A DNA stretch of 64,000 nucleotides from Panax quinquefolius (GCA_020205615.1 CM035167.1:30083130-30147129); one strand, 5' to 3'; positions 20,736 through 32,755 are shown, counted from the stretch's first letter. Numbers and translations are program-made. The notes: generated from the sequence alone by a model not told the origin.

Positions 20736-21754
20736 TTAATACATCTTAGTGCTACCAGGATGTATCGAGTACCTCGAACTATGAGCTTCTTGTAACACTT
20801 GCTCCTTTAATTCCGTCTCATTCGGAACCCAAATTCTTCCCTCAAATCTTAATAATCCCTCATTATCAAGACTATACTTACCATCTTCCTTCTCGGATAA
20901 CCGCTTCTTCATTTGATTATACTCATCCATCTTGAGTTGTACCTCCTTGACCCTTTTTACGATGGTAGATTGCATCTCCGTCACAAAGAGTAACTGCCCT
21001 GAATCACTCGACATCTTCATTTCTATTTCCAACCTAGCCATCTCTGTTATTAACTCATTTTGAGCCGTTAACATAGACAACTTTTCCCGACCCTTTCTAC
21101 TTAAGGCGTCAAGAACTACGATAGCCTTTCGGGGTGATACTGATTTCACAATCATAATCCTTTATCAACTCCAAGCCATCTTCTCTGCATCTCATATTCA
21201 ACTCCTTCTGAGTGGAGATATACTTTAGACTTTTATGGTCCGAATATATCTCACATTTTCCCCCATATAGATAATGTCTTCATATCTTTAGGGCAAACAC
21301 TACCACGGCCAGCTCTAGATCATGAGTAGGGTAAACTTTCTCATAATCCTTCAAATGTCGAGATGCATACGCGATGACTTTGCCATTCTGGATAAGCACA
21401 CAACCAAGTCCTCTATGCGAAGCATCACTATACACTACAAAATTTCCTGTGTCATCTGGCAATGACAAAACAAGAGCTTCACTTAATCTCTTCTTCAGTT
21501 CTTGAAAACTGTCTTCACATTTATCCGTCCATACGTATTTCAACGTCTTCCTTGTTAAATTAGTCAACGAGGTAGCTATCTTTGAAAAATCTTGGATAAA
21601 TCTTTGATAGTACCCTGCTAACCCTAGGAAACTCCGCACCTCAGTCGACATTTTCGGTTGTTCCCAATTCATTACTGCTTCTACCTTCACTGGATCCACT
21701 AAAATCTCCTCTTGGTCAATGACATGACCTAAAAACTGCACCTTTTCTAACCCC
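20736..21754 (-). pseudogene. RT C-terminus, RNase H and integrase N-terminus remnants
   Basis: Starts on the minus strand with the RT thumb/connection ([20 protein letters not shown], then [14 protein letters not shown]), followed by RNase [21 protein letters not shown], then [20 protein letters not shown]. From 21280 the frame is broken ([19 protein letters not shown] is readable), with frameshifts to 21155. It resumes with a spacer and the integrase HH zinc-binding half (AHSSRYSIHPGSTKMY), ending at a TAA (20736) that interrupts Y*DLRQSFWW. The catalytic RT palm, with its YxDD box, is missing entirely. The mutated region cannot encode a polyprotein. Confidence 0.85.
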
Positions 21755-21864
21755 TTCTTCGGGCAGTTCTTTGCTATGTGGTCAGTTGATCCACATACAA
21801 AGCATCCGTGATTCTTCTTCGGATTGGGACAGTTAGGCGAAATGTGTCCTTCCTGTCCACAATT
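21755..21864 (-). pseudogene. Gag zinc-knuckle C-terminus fused to RT by internal deletion
   Basis: Reads [12 protein letters not shown] (second half of a CX2CX4HX4C knuckle interrupted by the copia insertion), then [14 protein letters not shown], a second complete knuckle, then [21 protein letters not shown] belongs near the end of RT, so protease and roughly two-thirds of RT have been deleted with the frame preserved. The zinc knuckles of gag bind genomic RNA. Confidence 0.85.
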
Positions 21865-21869
21865 ATAAC
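21865..21869. repeat. Target-site duplication ATAAC (second copy 30913-30917)
   Basis: ATAAC precedes TGTTAGG at 21870 and follows TTTCA at 30912. It falls in the gag zinc-knuckle codons, CY-NCGQEGH on the minus strand. Confidence 0.95.
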
Positions 21870-23721
21870 TGTTAGGTTTGAAATATTCAAGAACGCAATC
21901 AAATTGCATAAATAAGCGGAAACGTGTAAAAATAAGAGTTTAAAATTTTTACAAACCATATACCCGGATCACCCTTTATGCACAATTATTAATTAAACGA
22001 AAAAGATGAATAAAAACATACCCTTGAAGATCCGAGCTTCCTCAGTACAAGTTCACCTCCAATCCTTTTTCGCGTTCAACTTGAATCCACCGGGTTTGGT
22101 TCCTTCCTTTGATCAACGTTAGCCACCCAAGTGTTTGGCCTCTAGAGGTGATCCACCAAGGAAGAAGAAGGATTCAAGAAGATGGGTGGTTGGCTAAACC
22201 CTAGTTTTTCTATCTCTATAGAAAAGGAGCGTACTCTCCAACCATTGGAATTATCACGTCGTCTTGATATATGATATAAGACTCCTCTTATAAAGATATC
22301 AAGTAACCCTATTAAAATAAGGTATTATTTAATTAAACCCTTTTAATTAAAGGGGCTCCCTAATCTTATTAGGGATAATTAATTAAACTCCTTTAACTAA
22401 TTTTCCTTCCTAATCCAATTAGGATTAAATGAGAGTACTTATATTAAATTAATTCCTAAATTCTTTTAGAAATTAAAATAATAATAATAATTGTAATAAT
22501 ATTAATAAGACTCCTCTTATTAATTTATATTTAATATTTCTAAAATATTAAATAATAAATATTAAGCTATTTAATTTATTCTATCACCATAGATTAAATT
22601 AAATATACATAACATATTATTACGATTATGCCATTAACTTCTTAAATAATTATTCTTCCTTTTCTGGTGTGACCCTTTAGGTTCTCCATATTAAACCGGT
22701 TGTGAATAAATCAATTAGAACAATTCTAATCTTATTTAAATAAATAAATTAAACAATTAATTTATTTAAATAAATAATATTTATTCTACAATAGGGATAA
22801 GCCTCCCTAGCGATCAACGACTTTCCAGATAATATAGATTTCAACATTAATCATAAAAGAACCTTTGAGTAAATAGTTACCGTACAATTCAATCCTTCCA
22901 CCATACAATGTCCTAATTAAATATAAGACATGGAATTACTGTCAAGTCTTATTTTATTTAATTATATGTATTTCGACTCTTAAATGCACAACTCCAAATA
23001 ATGCAAATTAGAAACTCCTTTCTAATTATATTCTGCCTTGGCCAAGGACTACTGGGTTGTCATTTATCGAATCACATAGGACATTTCTCTTCTTTTAATA
23101 GAAGTGGTAGATTCTTTATTGATCATACATTATCTCCATGTACAACTTATTATACCCAAGCATACCCTTTGATATACCCTAAGGGTCTTAAGGAATAAGT
23201 CAAAGTATAACTCATCATACACAAGATACTATGATGATCTCAAGTCCAAGGATCACTTGTACTACTATCACTACAGGAATTCCTATTGACGGGCAAGTAA
23301 AACTCCATTAGGTATTCCTTAGCGAGCCACGTTCAGTGAACTTATTCTCTAATAAGCACCTATATACTTGCTTTAGTGTCTCCACACAAATGATCATGAG
23401 ATCAATCATCCTCATCCAATGAGCAAGCAATGTATGTACCAATCTATCCGGATTCACTAATCCCCAATTTAGTAATCCAATGATTGAGAACTATTTTAGT
23501 TTTAAGCTTTCTAAGAATTTAGATCTCATTAGAATGATCATCATCATTATTCTAAAAGCATTGCTTAAAACTATAGGTTTATCACATATTATAAAACAAC
23601 ATCATGTAGATAATTAAAAGCCTTTAATAAATTAATACTTTTTATTAATAAATGAATAAGATTGTTACAAAGTATAAGCTTTATCATCAAACATGATTGG
23701 CTTGTGTGCATACTACTTTCA
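21870..23721 (-). repeat. 3' LTR of copia element
   Basis: On the minus strand it starts TGAAAGTAGTATGCACACAAGCC and ends AATATTTCAAACCTAACA. It is closely similar to 29052-30912, with scattered substitutions and three short blocks of clustered differences (about 23035-23050, 23270-23310, 23325-23340). The interior is AT-rich and noncoding. Confidence 0.93.
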
Positions 23722-23733
23722 ATCTCCCACTTG
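23722..23733 (-). promoter_or_regulatory. Polypurine tract of copia element
   Basis: The minus strand reads GTGGGAGAT directly before the LTR start TGAAAG, the standard plant copia arrangement. Confidence 0.85.
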
Positions 23734-23736
23734 CAC

Positions 23737-25862
23737 TAAAGCCAATCGTCATGGTATCTCATACTCTTCTTCTCCAAGTGACGATTATCCTGCTGTTGGA
23801 TAAGCTTTAGTTAATGGATACATAATGTTGTTCATGAGATTCCACTATCTCTATAGTGATTTCCCATCTTTCAATGATTCTAATAATCAAATGAAAGTGC
23901 CACAACACATGTTTAGATCCAAGATGAGACTTAGGAACTATTCCTAGTTCTGTAATGAACTTTTAATCCAAATAATCAACTTGCAGCTTCATTTATAGCT
24001 ATATACTTTGTCTTTATCACTAAACCAAAGAACTCTTTCTTTGTTTGGAACCTTTCAATTCAACGCACCACTTGTTCAAGATAACGCTTTACCTTAAAGT
24101 GGATTTTTCTTTCATCTTGGTGCCGTACGAAAAAACTTGTGTGCATTAAGCCCTCTAGTTTTAATTTAGACCCACCATGAATATGATCACATCCTTAGTC
24201 TTGGGTTAAGCACTTTAAGATGTTTTTCAACGACTCATAGTGAACTTCTCCATAATATGACTGATCAACATCAGGTCTTGTACATTTCATTGCATACATG
24301 ATTGTCACTCATGCGACCTCTCTTTTCAGGAGTCTGTGGGCACTATTAAGAGAGATACACTCCATAGCTCATCGACATGAGACATCTCTTGGAGTTTGCC
24401 ATGCTAAATAACTTTAGCATTAAAAGAATATATGTTCCTTGGGTTAAGTCGAGCATCCTCTTGTATCTATCTATATAGATTTTATCCCCAATTAAGATAC
24501 TCTTCCCAAACCATTCATGGAGGAATGTTTAGACAACTTTATCATTACTAATTGTAGCATTAGTATGTCATTCCTTATCCGTAGTATATCAACATATAAT
24601 ATTAGGAATGTCACGACGCTCCCCTTGACCCTTTTGTACACACTAGAACTCTTACCTCATCGTATGTAACTCGGATCATCATCTTCTGATGATCGTACCT
24701 CATCATCATCATCCATGATGAATCCATACCTCCTAGGTATCTTGATACTATTTCGATTTATAATTCAGTTGTGGTACAATAGGTCTATCTACAGGTTCCT
24801 CTTATTTGACTTGTAGTGTTTTGTGGTTCTTGAACTCTTCAAGATCTATTATCCTCCCACTAGCCCCTTCAATGATAAACACCTTTATCTTAGAAGGAAG
24901 CGTGTTTCGCAATAAACACCTTTTGCTAAGTAGGATTATAGAACATTTACCCTAAACTTACTTTAGGATGTCCCACAAATCTGTATTTGTCAAATCTTGT
25001 CCCAAGCTTATCCTTTAAAACTGTTTCACATAAGTTGGACAACCCCTTATCTTAACATACTTAAGATTAGGAATCCTCCCATCCATAACTTTTATGGAGT
25101 CTTGAAATTTGGATTTTGAGGTTACCTTTTCCGTAGATATGTAGCCATTTCTAAGACATGACCCTAGAGGGATACTGGAATGTCGGTAAAATCATTATGG
25201 ACCGTACCATGTCCAACAAGGTACGATTTTTCCATTCAGATACATCAATCAATTATTGCGTGTCAAGAGGCGTCCATTGTGAGAAAACCATTTGAGATGA
25301 TCTAAAAACTTATTGCATAAGTATTTATTCCTTGGTCTAATCAAAAAATCTTAATACATTGCCAATTTGTTTCACTTACAATTCTTTGAACCTTTCAAAT
25401 AATTCACACTTGTATTTAGCAAAGAAATACACATTCAACTCTTTGAATGATCATCTCCTTTTCTTATACTAATTTGTTCAATTTGCAAAATTATTTTCAC
25501 GTAAGTCAGTATATAAAATCCATTAAGTAATATTCCGATTCTATACAAAACATTATTATTATTATAAATAGAACAACAATTGTTCTTAAATATAATTCCA
25601 AAGATTTCATTGTCCAACAATAAAATGGAAATAATATTTTTAACAAGAAGCGGAATACAATAACAACTTATTGACTTAATAGATTTGCCGTAGGCATTGC
25701 TAAACTATAAGTTTCTATGGCTAATATGGCAACCTTTGCTACATTTCCCATACATAGGATTACTTATATTTGTATAGCTTTACTTACGCTTGGTCCTTCA
25801 TAAATCTATATTTATGATAACCAAAGTCGGTATCCAATACCCAAGTAGAACCTTGACTTAAA
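23737..25862 (-). pseudogene. Copia pol remnants (protease, integrase, RT, RNase H)
   Basis: Going downstream on the minus strand: a protease block reading STWVLDTDFGYH (25852-25815), where the catalytic DTG has become DTD; integrase core end NRTLLDMVRSIM (about 25235-25190) preceded by MVFSQWTPLDT; the conserved FVGHPK and MFYNPT blocks (about 24985-24930); a linker with VQEPQNTTSQI (about 24840); RT palm YVDILRIRND (24603-24571), where one codon of YVDD is lost; and RNase H blocks with IMYAMKCTRPDV (about 24310-24275) and TKYIAINEAAS (about 24010). Most of integrase and the front of RT are deleted: the region is 2.1 kb where a full copia pol needs nearly 4 kb. Stops and frameshifts are frequent. 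Confidence 0.85.
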
Positions 25863-25879
25863 GAAAAATTTATTTTAAA

Positions 25880-26714
25880 TCATGAACAAATTTGTATTTA
25901 TCTTAGAAACTTCACTAAGCTTCTTTTGGTTAGCCTCGCAAGATGCTTCTTGCTTGATTTCTTTCCGAGTGTCCGGGCTTATTGCAGTGGAAGCAAACTC
26001 CTTTGCTATCCGTATCAGTTTTGTTCTTATTATCCTTTATTTTTCCTTTCTATTTACCTTCTTTGAATCGTTCTTCTTTTCAGAAGATCCTATGGCCCCT
26101 ACCAATAAGACTTGATCTTTCTTGGTTGGAAAGTGACTCTCAACATTTTTCAATATGTTAAGCAAATTAGCGAGGCTGATATCTAGCTTGTTCATATGAA
26201 AAATTCACAACAATTGTGAAAGGATTCCGGGAGTGAGTGCAAGATCAAATCTTGGCTCAACTCTCCATCCATGACAAAACTCGTTGTCCTAATTGATCAA
26301 TCAAATTGATAATGTTAAGGACTTTTATCTGTACTGTAGTGTCATCGGTCATTCTAGATCGGAAGAGCTCCTTAGATATCTAATATCTATCAGTCCTACT
26401 TTTCTCACCATCAACTACTTGATGTGCGGGAATATAGTAGAAGCATCCATAGTTTTTCATCTCGTGTGAAGCTCGTTACTTATAGATGCGAGCATGATGC
26501 ATTGAGCCAATCGTGCATCATCTTTCCACTTTCTAAAAGTAGCAATGTCTTCCTCGGAGGCATTATCGCAACCATTCATTGAGGATAGGCGTATTAAGGA
26601 CATAAGATAGCTTTTCATTAGTGAGAACTATTCTTAATTTCCTTAAACAATCCCGTTTAATTTGTCTCGGTTAATTTAGCATCTAATATGCTTGATGATA
26701 GTAATTTTAGACAT
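25880..26714 (-). pseudogene. Copia gag
   Basis: Starts MSKITIIKHIR at 26714. Readable blocks include ASEEDIATFRKWKDDARLAQ, CIMLASISNELH, MDASTIFPHIK, and HMNKLDISLANLLNILKNVE followed by SHFPTKKDQVLLV, all typical of plant copia gag (UBN2-like). The zinc knuckle VCFHCNKPGHSERNQ lies at 25995-25970 and its final Cys is replaced by Gln. Several stops and frame changes break the frame. Gag would build the particle and bind RNA. Confidence 0.85.
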
Positions 26715-29037
26715 TGTAAAATTCTGTAAATGAATTTGTAATTAACAACATTTTAACATACATTCTTTTATTAATTACCAAAATAAATTAGGTCTTGTTT
26801 TAAATTGGTATCTCCCACTATTTTCTTCAAACTATATTACCCTCACTTATATAGTTCGGCAAAATCTAATTAAAGATTTGCTAGTGAGAATAAGGATCCC
26901 ATTTCAAATGTATATAGCCTTGTGGTGACACAACAAACTATATATAAATAAATAGGTAGGCAACTTTTGCCAATTACATCAACTATGCAACTCCTTTTCT
27001 TTTGCCTCTTAGATTATTTTGATCAAGTGGTGGCACATCCGAATCAAAATTATCCAAGTTAAGTCCATCCTAGCACTCCATATATTCAAAAAAAAAAAAT
27101 ATCATCCTTGTGGTGACACAACAAAACAATATTGTTCAATTTTCTTTATAAGCATCAAATGTGATAAATTAACATCTTAAATACTTAATACTTGCCTTGT
27201 GGTGACACAACAAACTCATATTAAATATTTAATACTCTATTAATTTTATCATGCTAGAAGGCGACGTTCGATATTCCAAATATCTTTGAACGCTTAGGAC
27301 TTAATATAATTTTTTTTTAGGGGTTTGTTATTAATTTGTCTCATCTTGTTTAGCGCGCATGCACATATATATATAAAATACGCGTCATATTAATTAACAT
27401 GCGAAGCATGTTTGCATAATATATAATATATATAATATAAGCATGCACATATAGAATACTATATTCTACCCGAATTGATTATGGACTTTTATTCTAGTTT
27501 GGTTCACTAGAGCCACCAAGTGAACCAAAAGGTCAAACCCTAGGGGTGCAAGAAATAATATTTAAATATAACTATTACATTTAAAACGGGCTCCATTACA
27601 AGCGGGTCTTCAAGGCGCTCCTTGCTCCTTGATCTCCAATTTTTAAAATTAATTCTAACTATTCCTATTACAAAACTATTTAAAATAAATAGAAACCTTG
27701 ATCGTGATCGAGGGAAGTACATAGGAGGAGTTAGAATTTACATTAAGAAAAATTAGAAAAGGCGAGGTCTGTGAGACCCCATTTAATAAAACCCATACAT
27801 TCATGCATCCAATTAAAATAAAATCCAATCAGTTGGTTGATAGTCCATAATCAATCCCATTTATTATCATACACATCACCATATGCATCAATAAATAACA
27901 TTCATCTCATGAATAATAAACATTTAATATATATATTGATATCATTTAATGGGCAAATTTAGTTAGTATAAAATTTAATTTTGAATCAAAATAAACTCCT
28001 TTATTTTAATCCAAATTTAAATCAAAATAAAACTATTTTATTTTAATTTATCCAATTTTGAATAAAATAAACTATTTTATTTTAATCAAAATTTTAATCA
28101 AAATAAACTCCTTTATTTTAATTAATTATGGAATCCAATTCCATATATAAAAAAAATAACTCATTTATTAAAGGAAACACGGATTTTCTTTCCTATTCAC
28201 AAATAAACTATTTTATTTTGAATAATATGAAATCTTATTTCATATCTAAATAAACTTCTTTATTTAAGGAAATTAGGATTCTATTTCCTATTCACAAATA
28301 AACTCTTTTATTTTGAATAATATGAAATCTTATTTCATATCTAAATAAACTCCTTTATTTAAGGAAACATGAAATCCAATTTCAACTCTAATTAGTTATC
28401 ATGGAATTCAATTCCAACTCTAATTAGTTAGCATGAAATATAATTTTAAAATTAAAATAAACCTTTTTATTTTAAGATTAAAATAAAATTTTTATTTTAA
28501 AATTAAAATAACTTTTTTATTTTAATAATAAAATTATTAAAATATATATATATTATATATATAATATATATTACGCTTATATATATATATATAACCGTAC
28601 CTTCCTTAAAAAAAAGAAGAGAAGCACGTGGCCATCCTTGAAAAAAAAAACAAACAGATTCCTTTTTAGTATCTAATATATATATAATATATAATTAACT
28701 TCACTTTCGCCATTTGATCCGTGTACCCTCTCTGGCGGGTTAATTCGCGAAAGAACTTCTTCTCTCCTCTAATATAATATATAAGACTGCTACCAGATAT
28801 AATATATTTGACTTTAACGTGAACATAGGAGATCTAACACTTAAACAAAAAGCAATCGACTTTTGTAATTACTAAATGATTTGATTTTCTAAAATTATTT
28901 TGACTTTCTTTTCTTTTCTTTCCTTTTTTTTTTTTTAAATTTTATACAACAAAATTATGCCCAATTAAATTGTTCTAAACACATATCAATATATATATAT
29001 ATCAAATTTAAACAATTAATAATTCGCATAAAGGTTT
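26715..29037 (-). other. Copia 5' noncoding region with internal repeats
   Basis: No gene seen between primer site and gag, 2.3 kb. It holds three 21-base CCTTGTGGTGACACAACAAA copies (26918, 27106, 27195), a run of AAATAAAC..TTTATTT elements from 27990 to 28510 including a clear 90-base direct repeat (28198-28370), and AT microsatellites around 28535-28600 and 28675-28695. This is unusually long for a copia leader and may include sequence from another insertion. Confidence 0.5.
28198..28370. repeat. 90-base direct repeat in copia leader
   Basis: CAAATAAAC-TATTTTATTTTGAATAATATG and the following 'AAATCTTATTTCATATCTAA' block occur twice, starting at 28198 and 28289, each ending in TTTATTTAAGGAAA. 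Shorter variants of AATAAACTCCTTTATTT continue on both sides. Confidence 0.85.
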
Positions 29038-29050
29038 GGCTCTGATGCCA
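29038..29050 (-). promoter_or_regulatory. Primer-binding site of copia element
   Basis: The minus strand reads TGGCATCAGAGCC, one base different from TGGTATCAGAGCC, the complement of plant initiator Met tRNA, one base after the LTR end. Confidence 0.9.
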
Positions 29051-29051
29051 C

Positions 29052-30912
29052 TATTAGGTTTGTAATATTCAAGAACGCAATCAAATTGCATAAATAAGCG
29101 GAAACGTGTAAAAATCAGAGTTTAAAATTTTTACAAACCATATATCCGGATCACCCTTTATGCACAATTATTAATTAAACGAAAAAGATGAATAAGAAAC
29201 ATACCCTTGAAGATCCGAGCTTCCTCAGGTACAAGTTCACCTCCAATCCTTTTCGCGTTCAACTTGAATCCACCGGGTTTGGTTCCTTCCTTTGATCAAC
29301 GTTAGCCACCCAAGTGTTTGGCCTCTAGAGGTGATCCACCAAGGAAGAAGAAGGATTCAAGAAGATGGGTGGTTGGCTAAACCCTATTTTTTCTATCTCT
29401 ATAGAAAAGGAGCGTACTCTCCAACCATTGGAATTATCACGTCGTCTTGATATTTGATATAAGACTCCTCTTATAAAGATATCAAGTAACCCTATTAAAA
29501 TAAGGTATTATTTAATTAAACCCTTTTAATTAAAGGGGCTCCCTAATCTTATTAGGGATAATTAATTAAACTCCTTTAACTAATTTTCCTTCCTAATCTA
29601 ATTAGGAATAAATGAGAGTACTTATATTAAATTAATTCCTAAACTCTTTTAGAAATTAAAATAATAATAATAATTGTAATAATATTAATAAGACTCCTCT
29701 TATTAATTTATATTTAATATTTCTAAAATATTAAATAATAAATATTAAGCTATTTAATTTATTCTATCACCATAGATTAAATTAAATATACATAATATAT
29801 TATTACGATTATGCCATTAACTTCTTAAATAATTATTCTTCTTTTTTATGGTGTGACCCTTTAGGTTCTCCATATTAAACCGGTTGTGAATAAATCAATT
29901 AGAATAATTCTAATCTTATTTAAATAAATAAATTAAACAATTAATTTATTTAAATAAATAATATTTATCTGCAATAGGGATAAGCCTCCCTAGCGATCAA
30001 CGACTTTCCAGATAATATAGATTTCAACATTAATCATAAAAGAACCTTTGAGTAAATAGTTACAGTGCAATTCAATCCTTTCACCCATACAATGTCCCAA
30101 TTAAATATAAGACATGGAATTCTTATCAAGTCTTATTTTATTTAATTATATGTATTTCGACTCTTAAATGCACAACTCAAATAATGCAAATTAGAAACTC
30201 CTTTCTAATTTCATTCGCTTTTAAGCCAAGAACTCTTTGGGTTGTCATTTATCGAATCACATAGGACATTTCTCTTCTTTTAATAGAAGTGGTAGTTTCT
30301 TTATTGATCATACATTATCTCCATATACAACTTATTATACCCAAGCATACCCTTTGATATATACCTAAGGGTCTTAAGGAATAAGTCAAAGTATAACTCA
30401 TCATACACAAAATACTATGATGATCTCAAGTCCAAGGATCACTTGTACTACTATCACTCTGAGAATTCCTATTGATGATGCAAGTAAAATTCCATTAGGT
30501 ATTCCTTAGCGAGCCAATGCGTTCGATTGAACTTATTCTCTAATAAGCACCTACATACTTGCTTTAGTGTCTCCACACAAATGATCATGAGATCAATCAT
30601 CCTCATCCAATGAGCAAGCAACGTATGTACCAATCTATCCGGATTCACTAATCCCCAATTTAGTAATCCAATGATTGAGAACTATTTTAGTTTTAAGCTT
30701 TCTAAGAATTTAGATCTCATTAGAATGATCATCATTATTATTCTAAAAGCATTGCTTAAAACTATGTGTTTATCACATATTATAAAACAGCATCATGTAG
30801 ATAATTAAAAGCCTTTAATAAATTAATACTTTTTATTAATAAATGAATACGATTGTTACAAAGTATATGCTTTATCATCAAACATGATTGGCTTGTGTGC
30901 ATACTACTTTCA
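29052..30912 (-). repeat. 5' LTR of copia element
   Basis: 1861 bases matching 21870-23721 throughout. Its inner end reads TATTAGG where the other LTR has TGTTAGG, a mutation of the terminal dinucleotide. Its outer end, CTTTCA, is followed by the ATAAC duplication. Confidence 0.93.
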
Positions 30913-30917
30913 ATAAC

Positions 30918-31804
30918 ATACTGCCTTACCTTTGAGATAGACTCCTAAGTGAGTCTTCCCGCAGGTTTTACAGGCCTCCATCCTCCTCTTAGAGTCCCCA
31001 TGTTTTACTCTAGTATTCCCAGAGTTAAAGCCCTTTTCTTCGGTATGGCCAGCCACTTCCTTTGGCTCTCTCAGTCTTGGTTCCTCCATCAACCTTGCCT
31101 TTGGTCTTCTTATCTTTGTGGTACTGGCTAAGAGCCTCATTCCCACCTTCGGCAATTATTGCCTTTTCTAGTATGGTTCCAAAGGAAGTACTTTGGAACA
31201 CAATGATTCGGCTATAGAGCCAAGGTTTCAAGCCCTGCTCGAACCTTCTAGCCTTTCTGACTTCAGTGTCCACTTGATGTGGAGAAAATTGTGCCAGTTA
31301 ATTAAACTTGGCAGCATACTGGGGAACTGTCATATCCCCTTGTCTCAATTCCAGGAACCTCATCTCCATCCTCCCTTGCATACTCGTGGGAAAATAGTTC
31401 TCGAAGAAAATCTCCTTGAACCTCTCCCACGTTAGATTTCCTATATCGGCGCTAGCCTGGTTTGCCTCTCACCAGAAGTTGGCCTCTCCTTTCATCAAAT
31501 AGGTTGCAAAGGCAACCTTTTGACCCTCCTCAACATTTTCTATTACAAATGTTTTCTCAATTTCTTTTACCCATGTCTGGGCTTCTATAGGGTTCGTAGT
31601 TCCTTTGAACTCTGGCGGACCTACACTTTTGAAATCCTTAAAAGTAGTAGCTCATACTACTCCAAGAATCATGAGTACATTAGCCCCCGTTCTATTAAAT
31701 GCAGTCGTTAAAAGATTAACGAACTCCTGCATTAGATTAACCGGACCACCCTCCGGTTGGTTAACATTAGCGCCCTAATTTTGTTGTCTCCTTCTTGCCG
31801 GCAT
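30918..31804 (-). pseudogene. Gag of minus-strand Tekay-like element (5' part, cut by copia)
   Basis: Begins MPARRRQQ at 31804 with a stop soon after (NQ*GANVNQPEGG). Readable capsid blocks are GPPEFKGTTNPIEAQTWVKE, VEEGQKVAFATYLMKGEANF (followed by W*, a nonsense change), TWERFKEIFFENYFP, and QYAAKFN*LAQF. The segment 31273-31025 has RKARRFEQGLKPWLYSRI and KAIIAEGGNEALSQYH. The last segment is Lys/Arg-rich and ends CKTCGKTHLGVYLKGKAVCY at the copia target. It continues as NCGQEGH at 21864. At least four in-frame stops and a frame change make it dead. Confidence 0.85.
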
Positions 31805-32113
31805 TTTGCTGTTAAGAAAACAACACATCATTATTACTTTATTCTTGTTGGTTTGTTATTATTTGTAATAAAACAACAACTCATACTCATTACTCAACAT
31901 ATTCCATAAAAAGACTTATATTGATTCATAACTTGTAGTATAACACTACATTGTTTACATTACTCAAATTTTAGTGATTACATTACCATCCATGCAATTA
32001 CTTTTCAAAATTGGGATTTACAAAAGACTACCCTTTGTTATACAAAAGAGGGTTTTACGTCACTACTAGATACATAATATTTACATATCTATTCTACTCT
32101 AGCTATTACTAGA

Positions 32114-32755
32114 CTACATCTGCCGTAGGGCATTCTCGAAATCCTTGCTGGCCAGACCGGTAATTACATCTCTACTGATAGTGTGTCGGGTCTGCCCTGC
32201 TTCTATTTGATATCCAGCTACCTGCTGTTAGAAATCTACGTGAGAACTCCTATGTATATAGGACATTCTCTCCAACTTCCTCTTTTTAGTCTTTAGCTCA
32301 TGCTTGAGCTCAAAGACTTCACATTTCAGCTCTCGGACCTTGTCCTTAGCTAAAATTCTATCATCATGCTCCTCTTCCCACATTCCCTCCATGCTAGCCT
32401 TATCCTCACGGACAACTTGGAGTTCCTCTTTCAACTCCTTAACCTCTTGACAGTAATGGACATTCCTATCCAATACCGACATAAACAATGCTTTCATTGA
32501 TTCCCCCGTAGACATTTCCTCTGTAGGTGGAACCTAGTCCTCTGTAGTTGGAACCTGATCAAAGGACATCACGTCCACCTCTTCCTCTAGCATGCCATCA
32601 AATATAGACATGTAGTCTAAATCGTCTGAGTCTCCCGACTCGATGGTCACCAACTCTGGTTCTACGACTACGGGATTTGGTAGTATCTCTACCCGATTAA
32701 CTGAATCCTTGTTCACTACATGTATATCTCTATACATATCATTTTCTCCTGACAT
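32114..32755 (-). pseudogene. Extra ORF upstream of gag: acidic, coiled-coil protein, 214 codons
   Basis: One minus-strand frame from ATG at 32755 to TAG at 32114, broken only by two stops (TAG at 32534-32536 and TAA at 32228-32230). The N-terminal third is acidic (VTIESGDSDDLDYMSIFDGM, EEEVDVMSF). The middle, from about residue 95 to 165, is a strongly predicted-looking coiled coil by eye (EVKELKEELQVVREDKASME, KVRELKCEVFELKHELK). The tail reads ASKDFENALRQM. It lies between the primer site (32921) and the gag start (31804), where the A/B/C family has no room for an ORF. I do not recognise the family. It may be an accessory protein of the element. Persistence of one frame over 214 codons argues it was once coding. 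Confidence 0.6.

Larger units (their letters stand above)
21870..30912 (-). mobile_element. Ty1/copia LTR retrotransposon, decayed, nested in gag
   Basis: Two direct LTRs of about 1.86 kb (29052-30912 as 5', 21870-23721 as 3'), a primer-binding site at 29038-29050 matching initiator Met tRNA, a purine tract at 23722-23733, and ATAAC duplications outside. The minus-strand interior holds copia-type gag (UBN2-like with CFHC knuckle), protease, integrase, RT and RNase H remnants in copia order. It is about 9.0 kb long with large deletions in pol. Because it interrupts gag of the 16013-36419 element, it is younger than that element. Confidence 0.92.

Noticed and set aside
29038..29050. tRNA gene
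   Set aside because: Only the 13-base primer-binding complement of a tRNA 3' end; no cloverleaf. The same applies to the other primer sites.
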